Assembly (NCBI GenBank): GCA_002335605.1
Contig: BEDY01000002.1
Span: forward strand, 806,001-870,000
Direction: 5' to 3'
Length of the DNA: 64,000 bases
Source: Prillingera fragicola
Lineage: Eukaryota > Basidiomycota > Tremellomycetes > Trichosporonales > Trichosporonaceae
Shown: positions 10,160 to 21,390 of the stretch, piece after piece
Position numbering within the stretch: position 1 is the stretch's first letter
Layout: every line of letters starts with the position of its first letter
Program-made: the position numbers and the translations under genes
Notes under the pieces: generated by a model
What the model was told of the DNA's origin: nothing
The model's input: only the letters and a program-made list of their open reading frames with translations
Databases searched by the model: none

Positions 10160-10476
10160 GGTGGGCCGGTAGTGCTGGCGATGTGTTCACCAAGTGGACG
10201 ATGCAGATATGATACCTCGGGATGACAACCTGGGCAGCAATTTGGTAATGAAACATAGTGGGGGTATTAACGTGCCTGAATCAATACGCGGAAACAGAAA
10301 TGAAAGGAATAGAAAAATTGCTCCCGCTAATGAACCGTCGCGTGACTTTGCCACCGACGCGTCGCACACCTCAACCACGAATTCTACATCAACAACAATC
10401 CTCACATTTTGTCCCCCACTGCCGCTAAAACCATGCTCTCAGACTAGAGACTTGGAAAAAGGTGAACAGTAACCTT
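10160..10476. promoter_or_regulatory. Divergent promoter region (DUF218 gene / RG-tailed protein gene)
   Basis: The 317 bases between two divergent start codons hold both promoters. A C-rich run and AT-rich patches occur (for example GAATAGAAAAATTG near 10306). No canonical TATA box, uORF of note or RNA gene was recognised. Confidence 0.45.
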
Positions 10477-11831
10477 ATGCCTGTAGCCATCGACATTTCC
10501 AGCTCAGCCCGAGCCGCTATTTCGTTCGACCCAGCTCGTCCTACCCCCGCTCGTTCGACATTTCTTCCATTCTCGTCTTCTCCGCCGACAACACTGGACG
10601 CCGCCGTCGCTGGCGCCATGGCGCCAAGGACGTCTAACAGCTCAGCTACTCCGGCGCGTGCATCACTCTCCTTAATCAATGGCTCTCTTCTACCATCGTT
10701 TTACTCAACGTCTTCAGCACGACCTTCGTCATCGACAGCGGTGGCCTCGAGTGGAACTGTCCCGGCCTCTGGACCTTATTCCAGCGAATTTGATGGCATT
10801 GTCGAGCTCTCAGAGGCAGACTTTACAGCTGAAGAGCTTGAACGGTCTGCGCGCAAGGCTAGGCAGCGCAATAAGCCAACAAGTTGTGAGGTTGCTTGAT
10901 GCCGCGCCGCACTGCTAACCCTTCAGCCGCAGTTTCATGGAGCGACACGGTGGACCTGTCTGGTCCAAGCTCACCTGTACGACATCCACTTGCGAGCAGC
11001 TCGACGGCTCCGCGACCTAGCAGCCCTTCGAAGAGTTCTAGTCCACTAAAACTGTCAAGCCCCGTCCGGGCTGTCAGTCCACAACGCAGTGGTCCAGCGA
11101 CTCGGCGCCGTCGCCGGGTTGCTTCCAGCGATGCCAGTGACTCGGACGTTGCCTCATCTCTTCAGCAGAGCAGTAGAAGTGGTCCTAGCGCTAAGAAAAA
11201 GGGCAAAGCGCGAGCTGTCGACCCACCAACACCGGTCAAGTCCACTGCGCCACTTCCCGATCTGAGTACCATGTTTGATGATGACGACGACGACGCTGTT
11301 ACCTGTGCCATTGACCCTACACCTGTCCTGAGCACCACCACAACGTCGGCCCACGTCTCCAGCACACATGATGTTCTTGATGAAGAGCTTGACGATGACT
11401 ACGACGATCCAGATTACAACGCCATCTTTGAGAACATCGACATTCCAGACTTTTCGACCTTTCCGGCAAGCCAAGCTCCACGAGATCCAAGTCCTGAACC
11501 GTACGGATTCGGACCGGACGACTGGTGGGACGGAGAGGACGTTGAGGTAGTGAATGCTGCCCCAGCCAAAGAGGCAGTGGACAACTGTCGACCTGTGCCA
11601 CACCTCACGCTCATCTCGGACCTGGACTCAAACCAGCAAGCGTTTTACCGGGACCACTTTCGGCGAGGCGCGGATGCCAGCGATAGTGGGAGCGACGATG
11701 ATGGGACGTTTGGCGTTGCGGCAGTTGCACAGCGTGGGCGCTTGCCGGCGCGGGGCAGGGGCCGAGGACGGGCAAGAGGAGGAGGCGGGTGGCGAGGGCG
11801 AGGAAGGGGCAGGGGACGAGGAAGGAAGTAA
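10477..11831 (+). CDS. Hypothetical Ser/Pro-rich protein with C-terminal RG-rich tail
   Basis: Two exons, 10477-10885 and 10927-11831, joined by a 41-nt intron with donor GTGAGG and a CTAAC branch sequence, give 437 residues. The start is the first ATG of the frame. Sequence features are a Ser/Thr/Pro-rich N-terminal half, many SP and SSP sites (for example SPVRHP, SPSKSSSP, SPVRAVSPQRS) that could be phosphorylated, a basic patch TRRRRRVASSDASDSD that may act in nuclear import, acidic stretches (FDDDDDDAVT) and a C-terminal Arg/Gly tail (RGRGRARGGGGWRGRGRG). RG tails usually bind RNA and are arginine-methylated, so a nuclear RNA-related role is possible. I recognise no folded domain and assign no name. 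Confidence 0.75.
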
Positions 11832-11952
11832 CTTGTATACTTGTGAAAAGCACACCGTAGATCCCGGTGTTGTCACTATGCCGCAAGCCGGCCCATGCAT
11901 ATCTATCAATAATTGCCTTTCCGATGAGCTGCACCATGTCCCTTGACGCTCT

Positions 11953-13393
11953 CTACTTCTTTCCCTTCTTCTTCGGTTGAGGCTCATCGAGAAAACCCCC
12001 GTCCATGAGCGCATCCCTCGCAGCCTGGTTGATGTGCTTGAACCTGTCTGGACCCAAGTGGATCCCACCAAACCAACGCGTAACAACCACGAGAACGTTC
12101 TCGAGTTCCAAAATCTCGAGCAGGTGCTTCAGCCGTGCACCTGCCTGGGTCTCACCGTCGTCGTCATAGTCGCTTTCCGCTATACGGCCGGCAGCACCGC
12201 CGACTTCGCGGATGACGCGGTACGCAAAGATAGTCGGGTGAGCCGCTCGAGCAATACGTCGGTCCTCGAGAAGATGCGCCACAATGGCCGCGACGTCACT
12301 CTCGTCGGTGATGCGTGCAGCGTGACCGATGAACTGAGACTTGCGGTCGACAATAGGCTCGCTGGTTGTGATCGCTGGCAGAGGCCGGGCAGGTGCGAGG
12401 GAGAGGCGCGCAAGTGCAGCTACAGCAGAGCCACCGCCATATTCGTTTGCGTTTGCTGGATGATTCTTGGGCTTGGCCGAAGAGGCGGAAGAGGTCTCGC
12501 TCTCGGCGAAGGCGGCCGTCTCTCGTTCAGTTGCCCTGGCTGCCTCACCGGCTGTATCCTCGGCGACATGGGCCGCGTACCATGGCTGCACAAGAGACTG
12601 AACGTAAACAAGACCGTCAAAGATGCACACCTCTCCTTCTGTGTGCGGAATGCCCGTTGACGAGATGTATGTGCGGGTAATGTCACCAACTGCAAGAATA
12701 CGAATCGTGAGAGGGGAGAAACCGTTAGCCCAGACACAGCCAAAGGTTAAGCTACTCACACAATCCTGCGTCTATAGGAAACGAGCCGACATATCGCCCC
12801 AGCAGCTGCAGCTGCGGTGTTGTCTCGGGGTATCCTCCAGGCAAGGTGACCAGCACCCGAACACGTGGTGCTTCCTCGTCTTCCCAACCAGGCAGCGTGA
12901 GCTCATATCGGATACGTTCTCCAGGTTGCGGCAAAGCTATGCGATGCGGACTCGACGAAGCGCTGGGTGCAGGAGTGCCGGTTCTTGAAGGTACTCGTGA
13001 AGAGCCTGGCGTTTCCTGCGCAGGAAGAAGTCGAAGGGACCCCGGATAAATAGACTCGAGCGCTTCGAGCTCGTAGCCAACTGCTGAGAGTGACGGGTCG
13101 TCATGAGTTGTGAGGTGCTCGATGAACTGGGTTGTTAGCTACCGCTGCAGTTGTGCAATGGGTCGGTAGTTTGGTAAGGGTGGCAATCGCACTTCTACTG
13201 ATGACCTTGCTCTCCAAAGAATCAACAACGCAACACAGCTCGTGCTCTCTGTTCATTGCCCACTTCACAAGTTGTCGGCGCCCAACTGTGCAAACGCGCA
13301 CTGACATACCTCGCTGAGAAACTCGGGGTCCGGGGGCGGTGCCTCGTCAACGCTTGTCGTGCTTGTCCCCGCCGAAGGAAGTACAGGGGGCAT
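11953..13393 (-). CDS. YIH1: YIH1/IMPACT homologue (GCN1-binding regulator of GCN2)
   Basis: Three exons on the minus strand, 13393-13310, 13126-12760 and 12689-11953, give 395 residues. The N-terminal RWD domain includes YELEALESIYPG, YPETTPQLQLLGRYVGSFPIDAGLFGDITR (here cut by intron 2) and GEVCIFDGL. The C-terminal IMPACT/UPF0029 domain includes DRKSQFIGHAARI, AHPTIFAYRVIREVGG, YDDDGETQAGARLKHLLEIL and VVVTRWFGGIHLGPDRF. The protein ends in a Lys-rich tail (PKKKGKK). Family members bind GCN1 and damp activation of the eIF2-alpha kinase GCN2. The first intron is 183 nt, long for this region; the second is 70 nt. The gene runs tail to tail with the RG-tailed protein across 121 bases. Confidence 0.92.
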
Positions 13394-13929
13394 GCTTTCG
13401 CGAGTCGTTTAGGGAACAGAGACAAATAATATGTTGACCAGAGATATCAAAGAACCAGCAGGTGGAGGCAGTCAGAATCCTCCAAGGCACGGAGCTCGGG
13501 CCGGGCCGATCCAACAAATTGGTTCCGAGCCACCCATCCATGAAGCCTGTTTTGATGAGGTGGTTGAGACGTTGAGCTTAGTGGAGCATATGTGCATAAC
13601 TAATCAGACAGAGAGGGTTCTCTTGGACGAAGCCAACGATTTGCAGAAAAGGTCTAGATCTGGGTAACCTTTTTTGTCACTACCACATTGTGGCGGTTGG
13701 ACCACGGGTATGCAAGTCTCCGCCTGCTTCCCTGCACGATGCAAGATGTGCACAAAGCTTCTTGGCTGAAGTGGTGAACGTGCCATGCATGAATAAATGC
13801 TTACAGACAAAGTACAAGGTTACCCGCCAACCACGCATGCGTACGTGGTACGGCAGGTATGCTGCTCTGGCCCACTTCTCCCGATTGTAGATACTCCTGT
13901 CCTTCACCCCAAGACGCGCACGGCTACCT
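13394..13929. other. Intergenic region between YIH1 start and RPO41 stop
   Basis: This 536-base gap lies between two minus-strand genes and must hold the YIH1 promoter and RPO41 3' flank. Small frames on both strands show no protein-like features. Nothing else was recognised. Confidence 0.45.
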
Positions 13930-16900
13930 CTATGAGAAGAAGTACTGCGATTCGCGAATACGCTCGACATCAAAGTGTCCACGAGGCGGCGCCTCGGGTA
14001 ACATATCGCTGAAGCGGACAAAGCGGTGGCCAGCCACCTCGTAAATCTCAGTCTCGGAGCGCTGTCCGAGCTCCGCCTCATCGATGCCCTCCTCTCCCGG
14101 GACGATCTTCTCGTCCGCGAGGGACTCGGGGTCCACGGCACCTTCGGCGCCAGTGTCGGCGACGGCATCATCACCGGCCGTTGCAGATGTCTTGGGCTTG
14201 GTGCGCTTCTTGCCGAGCTTGGCAGCGGAGAGAAGCCTGGTGGTGTTGTTAATCGGAATGTAGTGGTCGCCATAGCGTTCGAGGAACTCGGCGCGGAGCT
14301 CGCCCACAAGGTCCTGAGAGTGCAGGTGAATGAAGGTCTCACGAATACCCTCGGACATTTGTTCCACGGTCGAGGCATGAGTCCAGTACGAGTCGTGCAC
14401 GGACGCAAAAGTAACATTGTTCTGGTTGCACTGGACCGCGGTGAGCAGCATGTGCGTCGCGTCGAGCGAGTGAATGTAGTTGGGAGGGAATGCGGTCGCC
14501 TGCTTGTGCGGGGACACCTCAGAAGGTGCGTTGGGGTCCGAAATGTAGACAGTTTGGAGCGAAGTCATGACCTGCTTCTTGACCGCCTTGCGATATGGCT
14601 GCACAACAGGCAAGCCAAGCGGCGTCGTCCAAATGACACTGGTCATGAGCTCCTTCGCAAGGCGACTGCTCTTGGTTCCAGGGTTTTTGGCCGCGGCAGC
14701 GGCCCTGGACTTGGACAAACCCTTGGGCTGCTCCAGCTCGGCGACACGCTCAGGCGGAATCGAGCGCGCAATGAGACGCGCGCTCAGAGTGAGCCAATCC
14801 TGGATGGACTTGGCGCCGTAGAATAAGTCACCGATAGAGCTCAGCACCTTGCGAGCGACATAGGCTGACACATGGTAAATGTCCTCCGCGTCGATGCCAC
14901 CTCGGGCAATCAACTGCTTGGCGATTTGATCACGTGCACCAACAAAGGTCACACCGTACACGGTCGTCATGACCGTCTGCTTGACAACCTTGCGACCGAG
15001 GGGACCGTTAATGAGCAGGGCCATAGGAACATTGTCCTTGCGGTCCTGCTCAATGCTCTGGTTGACAAGCTCTGCGACACCGCTGTAGATATCGGCAGGG
15101 CGGTCACCCTTCTCAAGGTTGACAGCCTTGGCACCGCGAACGTCACCACCAAGCGCGGCGTAGTGTTGCATGCCGTTGCAAGTTCCGTCCTGGTGGACAG
15201 GAAGCGAGGATTCGTAGGTCGAGGGATCACCCGAACGGAGTGCGTTCGTAATCTCAAAGCAACAAGCCAGGCATTGCCATGGGTCCTCTGCGCCGAGCCA
15301 CCACTTGTTGCCGCCAAGAGGGTTGTCGGCAGACTCCATGATCTCAGTCTCGTGATCCCGTGCAAATTGGGCACGCTCTGTGAAGCTTGCCTTGTCGAAG
15401 CCGTACAAGTTGGCGAGATGAATCTGCAGCCATTTGAGACCGTGCTCTCCGAGAGGCTTCTTCACGCCGAATGTGAGAAGACCACGACTCAAATCGTCAC
15501 CAACTGGCGAGAGATGAGGAGGGATGGGGTACGCACGTCCGCGGAAGTCCATGTTGTGAGGGATGTAGAAGACGTCGTTGAGGTACGAGCGGGCAATCTC
15601 CAAATTGTAGTTGTACTTGCAGCGTTCAGCGTGGTCCTTGCGCGACTGAAGGTTGACCGCCTTGAGGCGCTCAACGTAAGCGGAACGGGCAGCAGGATCG
15701 CTGTCCTTGGGATCAGGCTTCTCAGGCCAGTCATATGTGCACTTTTCCGCGGTCGCCGGAATTTCTCCAATCTGCTCCCCACTGTTCCAAGCGTCGAGCA
15801 CAACATCAAAGACCTGGCGGTTAATGGCCCAAGGAGTGGACGACAAAACGTCAAGTCCGTGGAACACCGGAGTGAGATGCTGCTTCTTGCTAGCCTCCTT
15901 AAGGTAATTGATCTGCTCAAGCGATTCCTTGAAGCGCATCGCCTGCACTGCCGTAACAAGGTAGGCGCCATTGTTCCATTCACTCCACGGACGAGGGGGC
16001 ACGAGCATTGGGAGGTGTTTGGGGTGAATCACTGGGCGCACCGAGTCGTGTGCCAGGCGAGTCGCGAGACCTGGGTTGAGACGAAGAATGCCGAGCTTTT
16101 TGCCACGCACATACTCATAAGTATGCGAGAAGGCGGGCTGCTCCTCCACGACCTCCTCGCCAGTCAAAGCGTCCGTGCCCCTGCGGGTGACTTTGGCGAC
16201 GCTCATGAGGGCCTCGACCAGGTAACTACCGACGGCCATCTGGACCATCTGGGACCAAGGCGGCGTCCACACAGCGCCCATGTCTGCGTGCGACGAGGAG
16301 GTGGCAGTACTTGTCTTGTCGTCCTCTGAGTCGTTCACCGAGCGTCCGATCTCGTTCCACATCTGGTTGATGTACATCCGGTTCGGCTGGTTGGTTTTGG
16401 GGTCGAGAGTTTTCGCCCAAAGCCGAGAGTCTGTTCCGGCAACCGAACGGACGACGTCGGCGCGGTTTTCTGTCTCAATGGCCTTGCCAACCGTGACAAT
16501 ACCACGAAGGACCTTCATGCCGTCCGGAATACCACCCGAGCCGACCATGCGCATAAGCTCAAGGATAGTGATGAGTGCAAGCTTCTTGGGCGGGAGAGTG
16601 GAAAGGTAGAGCAGCAAAGTGCTCTCCTTGACCTTGGCGGTCGCGGTCCACTTGGGAGGCTCGACGTCCTCCGTTTCAGAATTCAAAACACGCTCCCGAA
16701 TGGCAGCAAGGTTGGTCTCGAGGCGTTCGGTGAGAAGGCCAAGCCACTTGTGCATGTGGATTTGCAGGCCATTGCGACGCATGGCTTGCGCGTTCGTCAC
16801 ATCCTCGAGGCCGGCCTCTTCGAGCTGCTTTGCGGCGTGTTGGAGCTCAGCATGGGCGGCAGTATACGAGGCCTTCTCCAGTTCAAGCTGGCGGTTGTAA

Positions 16901-18013
16901 GCTGTCAGGGGAGTGTTGATGTGGGCCAGGTTCTCGCGAAGATTTTGAATCATGAAACGGGCGTTCTTGGGGTCATCGGCGCGAACTTCAGGCAGCTTGC
17001 CCCTACTCTTGACCGTCCGCCTGGCTGCCTTGGGTACCTCCAGCACGGGGTTGACCTCGGGTACTGCTGGGCGCTCAGAAAGCTCACGTTTTCCCTGCTC
17101 GATGCCTTGAACCTCGCGAACCTGCTCGCCCAGCTCGCCCCGTCCGTTGATGGCCGCATACTCGCTGACTTGTGCCAACGCAGCCTCACGCTCATCAGGA
17201 GGAACAGAAGCAATAATGCTGGCGACACCAATCTGGGGAGACTCGATGTAGGGCATAATGTCGTCAAGGGGCGCTCCAACCCTGGACCGTCAGCTCGTCC
17301 ACCGCACAGTCCGTGAGCGAGCATACTCACCGAACAAGACCGTCAAACCAAGCGCGGTACAGACGAATGCCGTCATTGCCCAAGGCAGGCGTCCCAGGTG
17401 CCACATTCTGGCTCTCCTCCCAGCGTCCAATAATCTCAATACAGCGACGGCGCCATATCAGGGCGACCTTCTCCTGCGAGTCGATCGTCGAGGACTTCGC
17501 AAGCTGGGCGATGCCATGGATGACACTAACCCAGGCATCAATGTCCGGCAGGCGGTTGCCGGTCTCTGTGGCCTCGGCAAGCATGTGGTTGAAGATCTGG
17601 AACGCACGAGGAACAAACTCGGGCTTCTTTGAACAAATTGACAACATTGCAAGAGTGTCGATTGCCGCTGTTGAACGGTACAGGTCACCCTGTGCCGATC
17701 GTGGTGGTGGCGTAATGTCGGTTGGCAGGGGATGGGCAAGACGCAGTGGTGCAGTGCCCCCTACGCGCATAGGATAGTGGCCGGGAGGGTTAAACCTATG
17801 GGGTTCAGAATCGCGCCGAGGCGAGGTCGTGTACATGACAGATGCGGCGTCGTACTGAGGTGTCGACTCTGTCATCACAGCGGCAGGCGGCGCTGGTCGA
17901 GGAGCGGTAGGCGACGCATATCCGCGGGTACCAACGATGGAGAGCCGGAAGACGAGTGGAGAAGGGGAAGGAAGGCGACGAACAGCCGCCACGTTGATAC
18001 GCGAGCGGAGCAT
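13930..18013 (-). CDS. RPO41: Mitochondrial DNA-directed RNA polymerase (T7-like)
   Basis: Two exons on the minus strand, 18013-17331 and 17281-13930, joined across a 49-nt intron, give 1344 residues, close to yeast Rpo41. The N-terminus (MLRSRINVAAVRRL...FRLSIVGTRGYA) is a typical mitochondrial presequence. The polymerase domain has the conserved blocks DMDFRGRAYPIPPHLSP, HQDGTCNGMQHYAALGGD (catalytic Asp at about residue 924), KQTVMTTVYGVTFVGARDQI (about 1000), HSLDATHMLLTA, and FASVHDSYWTHA (second catalytic Asp, about 1190). It transcribes the mitochondrial genome and primes replication with its factor Mtf1. The C-terminus ends in QYFFS, matching the aromatic end of T7-like polymerases. 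A long acidic Ala-rich insertion sits near residue 1260. The gene is divergent from ARMC8. Confidence 0.97.
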
Positions 18014-18509
18014 GTTGAGTTGAGAGGGGTGGAGTAGGTGGCGGGGGTGAGGGTAACAGAGTGGGTAGTCTGCTCCGGCGTTGCCGGTGGTGGGGCTGAG
18101 CGTGTAGCCCTTTCAATACTGTTCCAAGGGCAAGTGCGCGCCGTGTTGTCCTCTAGTTTGTAGTGTCTTGCACCCAATGGATATATGAACAAGCCTGGGT
18201 CGTGTGAGGAAAGTATGTGTGTAAGAACCTGCAAAAGAATCCTCGGGTGGACGCAAAAATCCAGCCAACCAAGCGACATTTTGCACGTGACCTGCGGGAC
18301 TTTGTAATCCCAGCGAGTTCAATTACCTTTTTTTCTATTCCCTGGGCTGTATTACAATTTCATTAACAAACCTAACTTGCCTGGGCAGACACCAATCCAC
18401 CGACGGCGACTAGGCAGTGCTCCGACGCGGTCCGGTCCATGTCACTGCGTCATAAAAGTCCCACGCCATCAACGTCTCTGCCACTCATAGTTTCAACCAA
18501 GCGCGCGGT
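18014..18509. promoter_or_regulatory. Divergent promoter region (RPO41 / ARMC8)
   Basis: The 496 bases between two divergent starts contain a T-run (TACCTTTTTTTCTATT, about 18325-18340) and several A/T-rich patches, but no clear TATA box, RNA gene or coding exon. Confidence 0.45.
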
Positions 18510-20959
18510 ATGACCACGTCGGCGACTCTACAGGCGCTCGCAGCAGCGCCAACGCCGGACGCAAGGCTCCGCGCACTCAAAGATCTCAAGAACTCTGTCA
18601 TTGGCAACACTTGGAAGAAAGTGGAACATGCTGGGGACGACGCGCTGCTCCGATTGTACGTGACATTGTTTGGCCATAGCCGCACGATACAGCTAATACA
18701 AGTAGTCTTCTGGATCTCCTCGTTGTTCCTGCAGATGGAGACACTATCGGCGCCGACGTAGTAGCCGAGACTGCTGTTATTCTTGGCACCCTGTCGTCTG
18801 CCGGTTCGCTCACTCTCCGGCCACTCCTCGCCGAGCAGGTCCCCAGTCGTCTCTTGGCACTTGTCCGCGAGTTGCCACCACGATTTCCAGCTGCTGGACG
18901 CATATTACCGCCGCTGCTTCGTGCTCTTCGCAATGTTCTCGGTGCCACTGCGGACGCCGTGTGGGGCCACATGTGGGGTGTGGGCGCCGAGCAGAAAGTG
19001 GTAGGCACAGGACTGGTAGGAGACGATGTGCTCTTGCCGGCCAGGGTCAGGGGGAAGGAGCTCAGTGTAGCGGCGCAGTGGCGAGCGGACGCGTCTGCAG
19101 CCCTCGTGCTAGTGTTCGAGCCGGCCAACCGCGTCGCACTCTTGACACTCATTGACGTGTATCCTTCGCCCTCGGTCCTGCTTCCACTTTACCAACTTTT
19201 GGCGCGCCTCATTGCCCTTCCATCTCACCGTGAGGCTCTCGGTCTCTATCCACCAGGAGAGACGCCTGGTGCGGCGCCGTTCCTCCTTCAGCGCCTCCTC
19301 GAGGCAGTTCTGGACTGGTGGGCTCCCGGTCGTCGGCCGAACCCGAAATTGCTGGAAGCCGTGCTCGATCTCCTCGCCGCGCTCGTCAAGGGCCAACCGA
19401 CAATCGCTAGTATTGTTCGATACTGGCCTGGAGCAGCCCTGGGGCGCGAGTCCGAGGCCGAGTCCACCCCAGACCTCGTGCCTGTCCTCGTGCAGCTTTT
19501 GGAAACCGGCCCTCCAAATGTTCGCATCGCAGTGGCAGGTTGCGTCACCAACATTCTCAAGGCGGACAAGGGTACACAGGGGCGCGACCGTGTAAACGTA
19601 AATCTGACTAATTTGTCACTGCTTTCCGTTATTGCCAAGCTCTTGCGCTCCGAGGCCGTCGAAGAGCGGGTCAAGCTTTGTTTCGTACTCGCAGCGCTTG
19701 TATCAGACGACGAGCGACTACAGAAGGCAGCGGCCGAGCAGGGTTGTCCTGCCCAACTTCTCTCCATGCTCGTTGAAGTTGATGCGGACGAGTCACGGGG
19801 TGAACTCGGCCACGACGCAGCCGCCCGGTCTCGTGAGGGCATCCTGCTAGCTCTTGCTGCTCTAGCCTTCCAGCACGAGGCCAACCGCAGCCTCGTGGCT
19901 GATGCGAACCCTCCTGTTCTTCCGCTTGTACGCGCTGCCCTAGCGGATCCGAGCTATGGCGTGCGGGCGGCTGCATGCCAGCTTGCTCGTGCCCTCAGTA
20001 GGACAGTGGCGATCGTGCGCACCAGCCTAGTCGACTCTGGTGTCGGCGCCGAAGTTGTCGAGACCCTGCGACGTGAGGTCGCACGAAGGCAGGCCGAGGA
20101 GGGCGATGGACCAATCGAGGACGATGGCATGGATGTGACAGCCGAGCAAGAGCTTGGCGACCGTCGGTGGACAGTCGAGGTTGCCGCAACCGCTACAATC
20201 TGCAATCTCGTCACCGACTTTTCGCCTTTGAAAGGGGTGAATTCTTCTGCCATGCATCTCGGATTACACGTGCTGACTACTCAGCAACTTCTTCGCATTG
20301 GAGGAATACAGCTGCTTGCTGATCTCACGACTTGTACATACGAACCGCTGGCGGAGAATGCGCTGTGGGCTCTCAAGAACCTTACGTATCACGCGCCAGA
20401 GGCTCTCAAGGCCGAAGTGATGAGCGCGTTAACCTGGCCGACGCTGCAAGGCTTCCTCTCGGATTCGTCGCCATTGAGGCTACGCGCACAGGCACTCGCA
20501 ATTGTGCAAAACTTGGTAGACGATCAAACGCCAACGCAACTCGCGCGAACCCTCGACTCACTCGGTGCGGAGGAGACCCTTGACGTTCTTCAGACTTGCG
20601 CGGGTGCCGCAGCCGACCCAAGCCTGCGTGAGCCGGCCCTTTATGTGCTTTCTCACCTCGCCCTGGGATCTGAAACCCTACGATCTGCGCTCACAGCGCG
20701 AGTCGCCGTTTTGGAGGCGCTGAGTGCTGCACTCGATGCCCGAGCCGACTGTGTCCGTGTGCCAGCATTGCGCACACTGCGACATCTTGTAGAGAGCAAC
20801 ACGCGCAGCCACAAGCCCCGCCAGGCCGTCGTCGAGCTCCTGCAGCCTTACCACCTCAAGAGCCGCGTGCGGGGTCTGGTGGAGAACGCGGGGAGTGTCG
20901 GAGTTCAGAGTGGCGCCGTGCCGCTACTGGAGTTGCTGGAGAGGGCTCGTGGCGCGTAA
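18510..20959 (+). CDS. VID28: ARMC8/VID28 (GID5)-type armadillo protein of the GID/CTLH ubiquitin ligase
   Basis: Three exons, 18510-18655, 18706-20236 and 20285-20959, give 783 residues. The N-terminus (RLRALKDLKNSVIGNTWKK) matches the ARMC8 start. Armadillo-type helical repeats fill most of the protein. The region NLVTDFSPLK...QLLRIGGIQLLADLT...NALWALKNLTYHAPEALK matches the C-terminal half of ARMC8. The second intron (20237-20284, 48 nt) has no stop and keeps frame; I call it an intron because removing it aligns the protein with the family. The first acceptor is AAGTAG, so an exon starting at 18703 (one more residue) is possible. In yeast Vid28 (Gid5) recruits substrate receptors to the GID ligase that degrades gluconeogenic enzymes. 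Gid5 identity rests on this similarity. Confidence 0.85.
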
Positions 20960-20993
20960 GTGGAGGTGGAGGTGGAGGTGGAGGTGGAGGCGG
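20960..20993 (+). repeat. GGTGGA-type minisatellite
   Basis: About five copies of GGTGGA in tandem start directly after the ARMC8 stop codon TAA. The last copy is slightly changed (GGCGGA). It lies in the 3' UTR of ARMC8. Purine-rich runs of this type can fold into G-quadruplexes, but that is inference. Confidence 0.85.
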
Positions 20994-21104
20994 AGCAGAG
21001 TTCAAGGAAAGATGAGGACATGCAGAGGCAGTGAAGAAGCAGAAAACATTGTATCAGCGGCGAGTCAGACAAGGAGGAGAGATACACTGCTGTTGTAGAC
21101 ACAA

Positions 21105-21122
21105 AGTAGTAGTAGTAGTAGT
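21105..21122 (+). repeat. AGT trinucleotide microsatellite
   Basis: Six tandem AGT units, then a diverged TCGTAG copy. It is non-coding and lies between the ARMC8 3' end and the GGT promoter. Confidence 0.8.
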
Positions 21123-21263
21123 CGTAGATGGACACGCATGGTGCGGATGACCGCATGACTCATTTCGTATCGGGGCTAGCCGAGCTCCACCCTGGGGTGA
21201 ACGGGTCCCCGAGTGCCGAGGCCGACCATGGTGGTGGGTTCCTGAAGTCTGGCCACTAACCGA

Positions 21264-21270
21264 TATAAAT
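21264..21270 (+). promoter_or_regulatory. Candidate TATA box of the GGT gene
   Basis: TATAAAT on the plus strand, 121 bases before the chosen GGT start codon. Both the sequence and the distance suit a core promoter, but no transcript data are available. Confidence 0.4.
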
Positions 21271-21390
21271 CACGAACCACGTCCACTTCTTCCATCCCAC
21301 TCGACATTGCAAAGCAACCAAACCTTGACCATAGATATATCAGCGTCTAGTACACCGTTGGCACGTACTCAATCTCCGGCAGTTATCGCT

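Larger units (their letters stand above)
20960..21390. other. Intergenic region with two microsatellites upstream of GGT
   Basis: About 430 bases. A GGTGGA tandem repeat begins one base after the ARMC8 stop (20960-20993) and an AGT/TAG trinucleotide repeat lies at 21105-21122. The sequence TATAAAT at 21264-21270, about 120 bases before the GGT start codon, is a plausible TATA box. Confidence 0.6.

Noticed and set aside
14872..16329. Plus-strand frame of 485 codons
   Set aside because: It is antisense to the conserved core of RPO41, whose catalytic motifs are on the minus strand. No protein family is recognisable in the plus frame.
20960..21122. Repeat cluster as a CRISPR-like or mobile element trace
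   Set aside because: They are simple microsatellites (GGTGGA and AGT units) without spacers, inverted repeats or transposase remains.
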